Assembly (NCBI RefSeq): GCF_023856365.1
Contig: NC_064539.1
Location: 16,257,519 to 16,321,518 of the forward strand
DNA: 64,000 nt
Direction of reading: 5' to 3'
Source: Brienomyrus brachyistius
Taxonomy: Eukaryota > Chordata > Actinopteri > Osteoglossiformes > Mormyridae
Every line of letters begins with the position of its first letter. Position 1 is the first letter of the stretch. Both the position numbers and the translations under genes were made by a program. Shown piece by piece: positions 50,748 through 61,928 of the stretch. The notes under the pieces are model-generated. The model was not told the origin of the DNA. It saw nothing but the letters and a program-made list of their open reading frames with translations, and searched no databases.

Positions 50748-52181
50748 CCCACAGCTTTTATCCACAAGCCTGCATATTTTTAACAGTGGATGTATCCCGT
50801 AAGGTGTCATACTTTTTCGCCAGCTTTGGCCACAGTTTAGCTTGCATCCTCTGCCTTCTTCAGCAGTGTAAAGACCCATGCATTTCTTGCAGAAACCTCT
50901 TGCAGCCATTGCAGTTGGGGATAAAGCAGAGCATTGTGAAAGGGGAGGTCTTTACATACGATATGTGCCTCATAACTGGCCGTTCGTAAGTTACGTCTCT
51001 CTCCCGCATGTCGGGCTGTGCCGTAGAGGCGTATCCTTTCAGCATGCAAGTGCAGTCGGCATTCCTTCTCCCTCCTTACTGGCATCCAATCCCGGCACTC
51101 CTCTGTCTCCTTCCCTCTTTTTCCCGTTATGAGCTGTCTTCTCATCTGCTGACGTAATTCCCAGCACCCACTGTCCCCCTCATCCAAACTATAACCGTAG
51201 TTGTACGCTGCACTACGCTGTCTATATAAAGCATATTATATGTAAGTGGCACATTTGGTGACATTTGGCTAAGGAAAGGGGAAGTGCTGAGAATAGGGGA
51301 AGGGGGAGAATTTTCCGCCTTGTTGCCTAGCAACGTGCGCTGTGTTCGTCTGAAGGTGGGATGTCACGTTTCTGCAGTGAATGCGCACCATTGAAAGGAG
51401 ATTACATCGTGTTACAGGCAGATGACTCTTATGCGTGTTGCTGAGCGAGCCACTTCAAAGGGAAGCTCAATCTTCTCATTTATAAAGAAACGTTCTAGCT
51501 GCTTTGCTATTGTTGCTCTAGAGTCATCGTCAGAAAAAGCTACCATTTTGGCACTGAAAGGCAACAATAGTGTGAAATAAGAAGTAAATTAAGAAGGGAA
51601 ATATATCTGAATTTCCTGTTCATGTATTTTGCCAGAAAGTCGCTTTGCTGACCCTGCCTGTATATTTCTGTGAACATGGTTTTTATTGAAGCCATTTGTC
51701 TTGATTTGTAAAAGAATAATCTGGTTTTATGGCGAGGTGAATGTTAGAGAGCACGTTCTAATGTCATACATGACATACGTCTTTTCGTAAACAGTAGAGT
51801 TGACACCTCATAGTGCCAAGGTTGTGGTGTTCAGTGGATTTCCATGTGTAGCGCCCTGCAGAGGCTGAAGGGCGGTTGTCACTGGGAAAATCTGCTCACC
51901 ACACAAACAAAACCTACACACACAGACAACATGGCAACTGCTACCCACCTTTGGGTGAACAGTCATTAAAGATGACTATGTTTTCCTGTTTTTTATTTCG
52001 TTTTTTTGTTTTATGTAATCTAATTTACTCATTTATGAACATTGTCTAGACTGGGTTCGAATCTTCGAGCAGACTAGGTGTGTTGACGACATCACCTAAT
52101 GACACCGTGTGAGTGACTCGATCTTCCCCACTTTTGGCCTCCACTCCGCATGGGTGACGATCCTCTGTTTCCTCCCCGCAG

Positions 52182-52256
52182 CTCATCTCCAGTGATGCAG
52201 ACGGAGCCATACAGCGAGCCGGGCGATTCCGCGTGGAGAACGGGTCATCTGACGAG
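52182..52256 (+). CDS. garnl3: garnl3 coding exon 3
   Basis: Coding exon of 75 bases, phase 0 at both ends. The acceptor is preceded by a pyrimidine tract (ctgtttcctccccgcag) and the donor is GTCAGT. It reads LISSDADGAIQRAG-RFRVENGSSDE and follows directly on KHYGSVEL of exon 2, as in vertebrate GARNL3. A second frame (SSPVMQTEPYSEP...) is also open through the exon but does not join exons 2 and 4. The peptide contains R-F-R-V, which fits the RFx[V/I] docking motif bound by the conserved C-terminal domains of SPAK/OSR1 kinases. Whether it is used that way here is inference. The exon sits between a 19.7-kb and a 9.4-kb intron, both rich in repeats. Confidence 0.95.
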
Positions 52257-53655
52257 GTCAGTGCAAAGGAGCATCTTCAGAGCTGAAGAGCGAAGAAGTG
52301 CTTTGGGCGGACTGTGGTGTAGTGCTGAACCCGGGAGCTGAGATTCTTCTTCGGTGTACCATTCGGAGAATACAGCAGTGTGAAATGGGAATTCATTTCA
52401 GATCAGAATGCTGAATAAAAATGACAAACAGAACAATAATCCATTTCCCGGGGCTGGTAAAGAGAAATGGCTGCTTTCTGCTTAAAACAGTAAAATTGTG
52501 TTAGAGCAAACATCATCTGGGTGATTGTGCTCCTCTTCACTTCTCATCCTTTGCAGATATGCATTAAATCTGAGCCCCCAAGATCTGCCTTGTAATTAAG
52601 AGTTAGGGGAATAATTCATCGTTTTCCCTGCCTTTTGTTAACGAGGCTGCCAGTCACTGAGGGAGCGGCTCTTAAACCTCCTTATTCTGCAGGCTTTCAG
52701 GAATAAGGTTCCGGCGTGTTCCTTATCGGGACGCTTTTTAATGGTAATGTGCGCTTGGAGAGTTTTGCCTATCATAACGCGACATCACATCCAGCAGCAC
52801 TGGCAACCAAATAGCTCCACTAAAACGGGCCACAGACAGGCATCTGTCTCGCAGCGTCTGCCCCACCTGCACTTTGATCTCCAAGCAGCTTCTCTCCCGC
52901 AAACAAGTCAGCAGCATCAATGCCGGGAGTGTGTGGGGGATGCTGGCGGGGGAGGAGCTGGGTTCTGCATATCCTTGTTGGAGTTGGTGCACTGTTACTC
53001 CACCCGAGAGAGAAAAATAAAGAGGGCACTCTGTCCATATAAATATTTCAGCTATCATCACTGCACCGATCCGTTCAGACCTTCGAAGGGGCTTTTACAC
53101 CTCATTCCTGTGCATCATGGGAGCCTAACAAAGAGGCCAAAGGCATAATATGTCTGTTAGTTTATGGCTGGGCCTGAATCCCTCATGCAAGGAAACAGAG
53201 CACCTGACAGTCACTATGACAACATGGACCGTCTCGGTGTAAATGCAGGCACCCTGTCATTCCCCCCGGGCTACTCAGAGAGCCAAGCTTACCACTTTGC
53301 TTTTTCAATGAATCTTTTACTAGTACTAGTTATACTGATTACTAGCTTATGTTGAATCTAACCACAGGGAGATCCTGTGATGTGACAGGCTGGGTGCAGA
53401 CACTCTGTGTACGGCCCCACAAAAGCAGAGCATGGTAACTGCACTGACACTGAAACTGAGGAATAGGGCTTCAAAGTATATTGATTTTCCAGCCATATGT
53501 GTAGTAGATCGGCAATTGACAGTTAGCTTCGCCAAACTAAAATATTTTATCACAACAGTAAAAAACAGCCTATGTGATTTTGGTCATATCTCGGTTTTGG
53601 TAAAATATGCAGGTACAGCCTTTGTATGGCAGCATAGGCATCGAGGCTGGAACCG

Positions 53656-54302
53656 GGCCCGGTAGTTGCTTTGGTGAATCTGAGCTTCAGTAAGGTTCCC
53701 AGGCCCGGTAGTTGCTTTGGTGAATCTGGGCTTCAGTAAGGTTCCCAGGCCCGGTAGTTGCTTTGGTGAATCTGGGCTTCAGTAAGGTTCCCAGGCCCGG
53801 TAGTTGCTTTGGTGAATCTGGGCTTCAGTAAGGTTCCCAGGCCCGGTAGTTGCTTTGGTGAATCTGGGCTTTAGTAAGGTTCCCAGGCCCGGTAGTTCCT
53901 TTGGTGAATCTGGGCTTCAGTAAGGTTCCCAGGCCTGGTAGTTGCTTTGGTGAATCTGGGCTTCAGTAAGGTTCCCAGGCCCGGTAGTTGCTTTGGTGAA
54001 TCTGGGCTTCAGTAAGGTTCCCAGGCCCGGTAGTTGCTTTGGTGAATCTGGGCTTCAGTAAGGTTCCCAGGCCCGGTAGTTGCTTTGGTGAATCTGGGCT
54101 TCAGTAAGGTTCCCAGGCCCGGTACTTCCTTTGGTGAATCTGGGCTTCAGTAAGGTTCCCAGGCCCGGTAGTTCCTTTGGTGAATCTGGGCTTCAGTAAG
54201 GTTCCCAGGTCCGGTAGTTGCTTTGGTGAATCTGGGCTTCAGTAAGGTTCCCAGGCCCGGTAGTTCCTTTGGTGAATCTGGGCTTCAGTAAGGTTCCCAG
54301 GC
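53656..54302. repeat. 46-bp minisatellite, about 14 copies
   Basis: The unit ggcccggtagttgctttggt-gaatctgggcttcagtaaggttccca is highly uniform, with a TTGC/TTCC variant at one position that switches along the array. It starts 1.4 kb after garnl3 exon 3. Confidence 0.97.
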
Positions 54303-55402
54303 TGTAGGGGATGTTGGCATGCAATGTCGCGTCTGATGTGACATGTGTGGAGTGAATCTGGAAGAGAATACGGCCACGGCTTTCTCATTAGCTACAGCAT
54401 GTGTTTCACGTAGCAGCAATAAGTGTTAATGTGATGAAAATGCTCCCTAATTTCCTTGCTCACTATGCTTCCGGTGACAATATTGAGAATCAAATGTTAA
54501 ACGGCGACATTTTAAACACTTAATGCTGTAATTGTTGTGCCATGTACAGAAAAATAAAAATCTGATTGCGCCAGCTATGTTCATCTTTGGCTTCTTTTAA
54601 AGTAGGACTTTCCTGAAACCCAGAGTTGCAGGAAGGATTCCATCCACGTAGAGGCAAGCTGGCATGGCACAGCACAGGTATTTCCCTGACATCCGATAGG
54701 TCGGCCCCTTGTCAGTCTGACGCAAAGGCAGGAAAGAAGCAGTGCACGGGGGAGCGGGTGAAGCATGCCTCGTGCAGAGACTGCAAGCCCGTTACTGCGG
54801 AGGGGACGGCTGACTCATATCCCCAGCCCTGGTCTCCTCACCCGGCACCCATCATTGCTGGGCCTCCGTCCGGCATGCTAATGAGGGCTGTGCTCCCTGA
54901 TTACCATCACGTCCCTGGGAGCCTGCGTGAGAGCTCGCCACTGCAGCCCCTAAGTCACAGCGTAATAGGCCATCTGTCAGGCCAGTGTCTCCAGGCCTGA
55001 TTTCTACTGCTCGTTATTGATAAGCTGTTAAGCCTTCCGTCACGCAGACGGCCTGATTTAGCAGCAGGATCCATTTCCTGGTCTCGAGATGGAGGGCAGA
55101 GGCACTGCGATGTTGTCCAGCGAGATGCGGTTATTGAAATGTTTAACTCCGCCCACATGTGCTTTTCTGAATTACAAAGCAGTACTAAGAAGAACAGCCT
55201 ATAGAATTTTGACAGGAGAACTGACTCACTGTCACAGAAAACAACAAACATTTAAAACTGGAAAGTATAATTCAGACTTGCAAATATCTGCCCAGCAAGG
55301 AAAAATGCTAAGTTTACTTAAACTTTGCTTAAATCTTAATGGCAAGTTGTATGCAACATAAACGGCCATGAGTTTCTGTTCTGGGGTTTAAGATGTCTGT
55401 CG

Positions 55403-55783
55403 TGCACTGCAGTGGCTGTCCTGTGTTGTGGGGAATGCAGTGTCCCAGGGGGTAAAGCACTGCAGTGGCTGTCCTGTGTTGTGGGGAATGCAGTGTCCCA
55501 GGGAGTAAAGCACTGCAGTGGCTGTCCTGTGTTGTGGGGAATGCGGTGTCCCAGGGGGTAAAGCACTGCAGTGGCTGTCCTGTGTCGTGGGGAATGCGGT
55601 GTCCCAGGGGGTAAAGCACTGCAGTGGCTGTCCTGTGTCGTGGGGAATGCGGTGTCCCAGGGGGTAAAGCACTGCAGTGGCTGTCCTGTGTCGTGGGGAA
55701 TGTGGTGTCCCAGGGGGTAAAGCACTGCAGTGGCTGTCCTGTGTCATGGGGAATGCAGTGTCCCAGGGGGTAAAGCACTGCAT
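55403..55783. repeat. 53-bp minisatellite, about 7 copies
   Basis: The unit gcactgcagtggctgtcctg-tgttgtggggaatgcagtgt-cccagggggtaaa recurs every 53 bases and contains the perfect palindrome CACTGCAGTG. Long minus-strand open frames here are repeat artefacts. Confidence 0.97.
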
Positions 55784-57109
55784 GTCACCATGTCTCCAGC
55801 ATCATGGTTTGACACATCAGTGCTCACAGTATCCTTGGTTCACTGGGGCACAGACTCACCAAGGTGCCTCAAGCACTCACGGAGATGCCGGGCCAGCGCT
55901 CATTCCAGCGCTTCTCATGGTTTTCGTGGCTCCAGAAGGCTTGTTCCACCAGGTACCCTGTTGTATTGAAATCTGGTGGATGGCAGTTTCATTAAGGTAA
56001 ATTTGTGTTTCTTCAAACTGATGATAGTCTTCTGGTGAAGGGCATTAATCCTACTGAAAAATCGATTTTCAAGTACTCTACTGCCATGATGGGAGGCTCA
56101 TGACAGGTGGCAATGCTCAGATGTCCTGTGGCTTTTAAATGTTTCTTCTCGTTTATTAAGTGGCTTCAAATGTGACATAAAAACACAACTCACACCACCT
56201 TACATCACCAGCATGAATACATGGAATCATGTGGTTTTCTCCATAATCCAGTCCTCGCTTCAGTGCGTAACAACAGAAATCGAAATTCACCAGACCAGGA
56301 GATATACTTCCAGGCCACTAGTGTCTCTTACTTTTCTTCTCATGGGACTTTATCATCCATCACTTATAAACGGCAAGACACTGCTATGGCTTCACTGGAG
56401 AAGGGAGAGAATGGAAATCTGCTGTGTAAGACCCCTTCTAGGGATGCGCATGGGCACTGCGAATCGCCCACACGGCAAGCTACGCGCTCCTTCAGCATGA
56501 CAAACAGCAACTGGCTGACGGGAGGATGTATCAGACGAGCTTCTGCCATATGGGAAGACATAATGTTTGCTGGCGCAGACCAGGACTTGGAGAAACGTGG
56601 GCGAAGGCAGATGATATTGAAAATAAAAATGTCTTTGATGGGTTTTTCTAAGTATTCACACCTAGAGATGTAGCTGACAGATCGAAACTTCTAAATGTAT
56701 GTATGTAATGAAACTTATAAGGCAGCACATACATTAATAAATACACAGGGACCAAGGCCAAAAATAAACAGATGTATCTATAGGTCAACAATCATGAAAC
56801 AGTCAGATGTCCTGATGTTGGCGGGGCCGCAATTATCTGGACTGGCTGTGGGGTTTGATGAGGAATCGTACATACGGTGGGGCTCTTCACTTACCTCATG
56901 CCAGTCCCAGGGTTTTGAATGTGGTACAAGTTCCAGCTGGTAGTTGGTGGCAGCGGACCAGGATTGGTGAGACATGCAACTTGCTCTGGGCTAGCAGGAG
57001 CAGCATAGTCATGCATGCATATGTCCTAGCAGAAGGGTATAGGGTTGACAGGCATTCAGTGATCAGAAGCTGTCCATTTGTTTTGCTATTGAAACTTAAC
57101 TAAAATGAG

Positions 57110-57430
57110 AGTACTGATGTTCTCCGACCTCTGATGGGGTTACGTTCTAATGAATCTATCGTAAGTCAAATATTTAGATGATATGACATACTTAGGCATT
57201 TATTAGGAATATTAGACATAAAATGCTTGGGAAAATTTGGTTAAATACAGAAAAAAAACACTGAATGGTACATTGTTAAACACTGTGTAAGAATTTTCCG
57301 CTTGCGATCATTACAGACACGGGAAGCATTGGCACCATATACTGTAGTAGCTGGGAACATGTCAACATTCAAACTGATGCCTGCTATCGTGAAGTCAAAA
57401 TATTATCGTAAATCAGTATGTGTCTTTGGA
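57110..57430. repeat. Dispersed repeat related to 39663 onward
   Basis: The text gatggggttacgttctaatg followed by aatctatcgtaagtcaaata, and a later atcgtaaatcagtatg, resemble a widespread vertebrate DNA-element consensus with CGTAAGTCGAA motifs. The left part matches that of the 39663-40904 element. Confidence 0.35.
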
Positions 57431-57792
57431 CAGTAGGAGGAGAGCAGCGTAACATGCTTAACCTGCATTCACCATGTGTACTACAGGTGGGACTAGAGGA
57501 GCGAGGCACTAGTGTTGCCGTCCTGTAATCCACTCTAAGCAGACCGTAACCCCAGGCCCCTCAGTGTGACCTGGCTTTCGTTAGCTTTAGCGTTTCCTCT
57601 CTGGATTCTCCCAGCATTGTGTTGACATAGTCTCCTCTTGTTCCCGGAGAACCCTGACAAAGGAAGTCGATTTATATGGCTCTTTTCTTCTCTCTGACAA
57701 TTCACCCATCTATCCAGCCATCTATATTACAACGTATTCATTACTCCGTGTAACTGAGTGGCCCGAAACCTACCACAGGCAGCACAGGGTAC

Positions 57793-57990
57793 ATGAATTT
57801 GCATCGCTCACCCAATCAGGCTCAGTGTGGGTGGGGTTGCCCCATGAATTTGCATAGCTCACCCAATCAGGCTCAGTGTGGGTGGGGTTGCCCCATGAAT
57901 TTGCATAGCTCAGCCAATCAGGTGCAGTGTGGGTGGGGTTGCCCCATGAATTTGCATAGCTCAGCCAATCAGGTGCAGTGTGGGAGGGGC
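57793..57990 (+). repeat. 51-bp tandem, 4 copies, with octamer/CCAAT/CACCC motifs
   Basis: Units start at 57793, 57844, 57895 and 57946. Each holds ATTTGCAT (complement of the canonical octamer ATGCAAAT; the first copy reads ATTTGCATCG), then CCAATCAGG, then GTGGGTGGGG (GTGGGAGGGG in the last). Units 3 and 4 have the better CCAAT context (GCCAATCAGG). The in-frame peptide repeat it encodes is incidental. Confidence 0.95.
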
Positions 57991-58448
57991 TGACCTTTCA
58001 GCTTCATCGGCTGTCGGACAAAATGGGAGAATGGGGCAAACAGTGCTTTATAACGGTCGATTGTCAATGTAAAAACAGGAGAAAAGCTGCATGACGGGCA
58101 GTGAGCATTCAAACAGGTCTGACAGGTAAAAGCTTATTACGGTTTTTTATAACATCACTAAGTAGTATGCGTCACACCTAGCTTATCAGGCTAGAAGGCT
58201 AATATTACAATATGCACTGAGTGCTACTCATTTCACCAATACTGCCTGGCAAAGTACAAGGAAACAATTTTGTAAGCAGTTTTCAAATAGATATTTTAAA
58301 GGCAAACTGAATGTGACTTGTTAATATTCCTTATTAACATCACTGCACCAACACTGTCTTGAAACAAAACAATATGCCACACCCACTTTCGCTTGGCACT
58401 GCAAAGATGGCGTGGTTTTTTGCACTGGCATGACCGCACCTGTGGACT

Positions 58449-58549
58449 GCAGTTAGCCTCGCTGTCCGTCTTTAAGTCTCGGATAGAAACAGACAGAGCC
58501 AGAGGAAACTTACGCCCCATGAGGACAGCATGCAAACTCCACAAGTCAC
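58449..58549 (-). mobile_element. Worn SINE fragment
   Basis: The segments gcagttagcctcgctgtccg and agcatgcaaactccaca align in order with the middle of the full-length SINE at 37924-38282. Strongly diverged, no tail. Confidence 0.45.
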
Positions 58550-59499
58550 AATGCCATTGTCACTAACGTATGCTGTCATTTTTGCTGTGAAAATGGTATT
58601 ATAACAGATTTATTGTAACAGATTTATCAAAATGTTGATTTTTTTAACCCCAAGCTATTTCCCTGCCTCCCCTTTGCTCACAAACAAAATATAAGGAACG
58701 AAAAACTGTTCTTACGCTTTATATATATCAGAGTGAATCACTGTTGCTAGGGAGGTTAATATAGCTCCTGCATTATGGGGGTTTCCTTGGCTCAACATGA
58801 AATAAGCATGACAGTTAGGATGCTCGCAGAAGTGTGGTCTTTCTCTGGTGTCATAGGAAAACTGAAGACTGAAAAGAAAATGCAGACTATGCAAGGCAAG
58901 CCATCGTTCTACCACAAAAGAAACCGTAATACTCAATCATCTTGTGTGTTTTTTTCCCCTAAAAGATCTTCCTTCGGTGTGCTGGTGGTTGCGGATGGAA
59001 AATTGCCCGTCAATCTTGTCGAAAGGGCAAACGACTGATGAAAGACAGTGCATTCCTCTGACTTCTTCCGAATCCTGCCTTTATGGCCTTTAATGGCAGG
59101 GACTGAATTGCAAGCCTGCGGCAGAATGAGACATAATAGGCGGAGAGAAAACAGTGGATTTCAGCCACAGTGAAGCGCTGCATGCCATTGTACACGCGCT
59201 CTGTGAGCCCATGAAGCTGCGTCTCTATTGAGAGTCTCCATCAGATTCTGGGCCTCCTACCTTTCGTTCTCGTTGCGACTTGTGATAAAGCTTAACTGTG
59301 TAAAAATGGTTACGATGACTGCATTGATGACTGTAGTGTGGTGCATAGAAACCAGATGCTACAAGCCAGGTGTCAGGACACATGCAGAAGTCCTCCTCTA
59401 AGGAAGCCCACTGGCCTGTGTCTGAACAACTAATTGAGGTGATATATTGTAGATATGCATTTATTAAAGTAGGAATCATTCTGAGAAGAGCTACATGGC

Positions 59500-60690
59500 C
59501 TTCAAGTGGCAGAAGGTCACCAGGCAGAAATTCACCTTTTGTGGAACGTGGAAATAGATCCAAAATCACAGAGGATAAACTAAATTTTCACTTCCAAAAG
59601 AGAACTTGCAGGTAACCTCCAATACTGAGCAAGATGTGCATCATTCATAGGTGTAACTTAAATGGAGAATCTGATGAAGCACTGGTGTAGGTATTCTCCT
59701 AATTCAGCAAGTACTGTAAATAGATTAGCTGGAGCAAGAAGATGTCTCCTGGTTTCCACTGGTGGTCAGGTTGGGATATCACACCCTTTTCTGGGACCGT
59801 CCCCTGATGGTCCGGGACAGTCAGGATGGTGATAGTTGAGGTACTAGATCCAGGATATATCAGAAATTGGACACCACTCCTCAGTGCTATAACCCTTCCA
59901 GTTAACTAAGTATTGAGTGCCCCAGTCACTGTGATAGGAATCTACTCTTCTCGCTGTATAAATAGGACCACCACATCCGAGGGAGATTGCAGAGGGGTTA
60001 ATAGGAAATAGGAAAAGTGGTAAACGGTTTGCCTGAAGGATCCTCTATGGTCCGATGAATCTGGAGGTCCAGGACCCGAGGTTCTTAATGAGCTGGGAAT
60101 AGGGTGAGTTCAGATCACCTTGGTCCAGATGGAGTATCAGTTGAGCATAATTGACTTTCCAAATCAAAACAAGAATAGACATGATGAGCTGACTCAGCCA
60201 ATTGCTTAACAATGTTCAGGAGCTCCTGCAGATGCTCTTGAGGACTTCCCAGCATGTTCCTTTGAGTGTCGATCCAGCACATGAAGATGCTCTTGCTGGA
60301 TTCATATTGTCACACGGACCCTGGAAGTCTGTCTGCTCTCAGTGTAAGTTGGGTACACAGTTGAAGAGTTGTAGCCCTCTCTGTGAAAGTTTTGATGAAA
60401 CTGGGATAAGCATCAAATTTTAATTCACTTTTCTCACTCCGGAGCAATGCACAACTAAATCATGTCCAAAAAGCAGATCCTTTATTGATGAGGAAACACG
60501 AAAAAGCATTCAACCACAACAGCGGCATTCAAAACAGGTAACCGGAAAGTGCCGTGGGGTGAAATTTAAATAGGGGCCCTATCTCAACACAGATATAGGG
60601 ACTGTCTGCTAATTAGGCAATTAATTAGTAAGTAGGTGAACTAGTGCTTGAAAATATGAAGTTGTCCCTCGGCTCCCTCTGGTGGCCAGG
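59500..60690 (-). mobile_element. Decayed Ty3/Gypsy retrotransposon remnant
   Basis: Read on the - strand, an LTR-like segment starts near 60690 (cgacctggccaccagaggga), with a TATA-like CTATTTAAATTTCACC and a CAATAAAGG polyadenylation-type signal. Internal sequence follows, including a chromodomain remnant, and then a second diverged LTR start (caacctgaccaccagtggaa, near 59785). Most of gag-pol is deleted. The right-hand limit is approximate. Confidence 0.55.
59846..59920 (-). pseudogene. Gypsy integrase chromodomain fragment
   Basis: Minus-strand translation gives GTQYLVNWKGYSTEEWCPI followed by SDISWI, matching the chromodomain core (QYLVDW-GYGPEE--W-P--DI) at the integrase C-terminus of chromovirus-type Gypsy elements. 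Stops and frame changes on either side show it is not functional. Confidence 0.65.
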
Positions 60691-61687
60691 TCGAGACTCA
60701 TTTGTACCCAAATAAAAGGCACGTAATCTGAATTGCATCTGTGAAACATATACCTTAAACAGGGTAAAAATATGTGAAAATGTGTAGTTTTGATTATAAT
60801 GTCAACTATGCAGCAAGACCAAGCTACCTTTTTGGAGGAAAAGAGTATTAAATGCTGTGATCATCTGTTAAGGTTGGACTGAATCCAAAATCAATCATGT
60901 TCAGAGCCAAGTTTACAATCAATGCAGAAGTGGTGTTACTTACCAGGGGATTTGAATAAACTTCAGAAGAATGAATGTTTGAGTAAGTAACACATAAACT
61001 TCAAAACATTGTATATGTTCAGAGAACTAAGAAGCACCTGATCATCTACTGTGCTGGAAAAATTGAGCAGATACTGATTTCCACAGAAAGTGTCAAGATG
61101 TTGGGGGTTTATTTTCAGATAGGCTTTGTTTATTTACAGATGTATACTTTCTCCTTATCGAATTACATGTTATATGTATCATATATATTATAAAATGATC
61201 AGCATGTCTTTGGAACGTAAGAATCTCCATTATGACAGTGTGTACCTTTTCTGTGCTGGGGAAGGTCCACTTTAGGGGAAAAAACAGCCTGAATTTTCAT
61301 AGCAATGTGGAGAGCTGAGATAACTGGTCCTTCAAAATAGGACTGAATTGTGTGAAGCTCAGGCCTGCCACTCTGCATAGTCTCTTCCAAAAGGTTTGTT
61401 ATGTTCTACTCAGCCTCCTGCAGTCCGCTAGCAAACGAGCCGGTGTTACTGTATCAGGAATATGTATGTATGCGCATCTACCTCCCTCTCCTCCCCCCAA
61501 ACATCAGCTCCTATGAAAAACAAACATCAGAGTTAGGAACTAACTTACGCGCTGCCACGAAATTTGGAAATTCCGGCACAATTTTAAATTTTGCAATTAT
61601 TTAAACAATTTGTTATTTATTCGGCACGTATGTTTGCATCTTTAAAGGTCACATGTGGAGCATTTTATGTACTGTTTGTGATTGTAG

Positions 61688-61787
61688 ATCACAGACTATA
61701 CCCCAGGAACATGGAGAAGAACAGACGTCCACCTGGAGAACCCAGAATACCACACCAGATGGTTCTTCAAGTATTTCTTAGGGAAAG
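61688..61787 (+). CDS. garnl3: garnl3 coding exon 4 (gene continues beyond the window)
   Basis: Coding exon of 100 bases, entering in phase 0 and leaving after one base of a codon. The acceptor is tttgtgattgtag, a modest pyrimidine tract, and the donor is G|GTGAGT. It reads ITDYTPGTWRRTDVHL then ENPEYHTRWFFKYFLGK, matching the GARNL3 stretch PGTWRRTDVHLENPEYHTRW-FKYFLG. The first four residues differ from the mammalian NATAL-type linker, which suggests a less constrained exon junction. The next exon should start by completing a Val codon (FLG-K/Q-VHQNY in homologues). I did not find it before position 64000, so it lies downstream. A solo LTR begins only about 140 bases past the donor, and a decayed Gypsy element ends about 1 kb upstream. 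Confidence 0.95.
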
Positions 61788-61928
61788 GTGAGTTTGTCCA
61801 ACCTCCTATACTGTTATTTATTTTCCATGTATTCATTATAAATGTATAGAAAGTTTTTTTATATGTTATATGTCTGTTAAGAGAAACTATTCGTTTGACC
61901 CATTCTTGAACAAGTTAATTTTATAACC

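Larger units (their letters stand above)
32473..52181 (+). other. garnl3: garnl3 intron 2 (19.7 kb, repeat-rich)
   Basis: Long intron between the GTGAGT donor of exon 2 and the ccccgcag acceptor of exon 3. It holds three large minisatellites (36180, 38310 and 44999 onward), a LINE fossil, SINEs, hAT-like miniature elements, a telomere-like array and several microsatellites, each listed separately. Stretches without a named feature (33610-35895, 36420-37910, 40910-42335, 43170-43900, 44070-44990, 46210-48060, 48145-49595, 49675-50505, 50750-52180) show no exon or repeat I can recognise. AT-rich stretches with several TAAT cores, such as 42750-43090, could be enhancers but nothing proves it. 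Confidence 0.85.
52257..61687 (+). other. garnl3: garnl3 intron 3 (9.4 kb)
   Basis: Intron between the GTCAGT donor of exon 3 and the gattgtag acceptor of exon 4. It carries 46-bp, 53-bp and 51-bp minisatellites, a transposon-like repeat at 57110-57430, a SINE fragment at 58449 and a decayed Gypsy element at 59.5-60.7 kb. The stretches 52260-53650, 54310-55400, 55790-57100, 58000-58440, 58560-59500 and 60710-61680 hold no recognisable feature. Confidence 0.85.

Noticed and set aside
55329..55783. Three overlapping minus-strand frames of 129-149 residues
   Set aside because: All translate the 53-bp array; the same peptide appears in three frames, as expected for a repeat unit not divisible by three.
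56221..56673. 150-residue ORF inside garnl3 intron 3
   Set aside because: No recognised domain or splice context, and of chance length.
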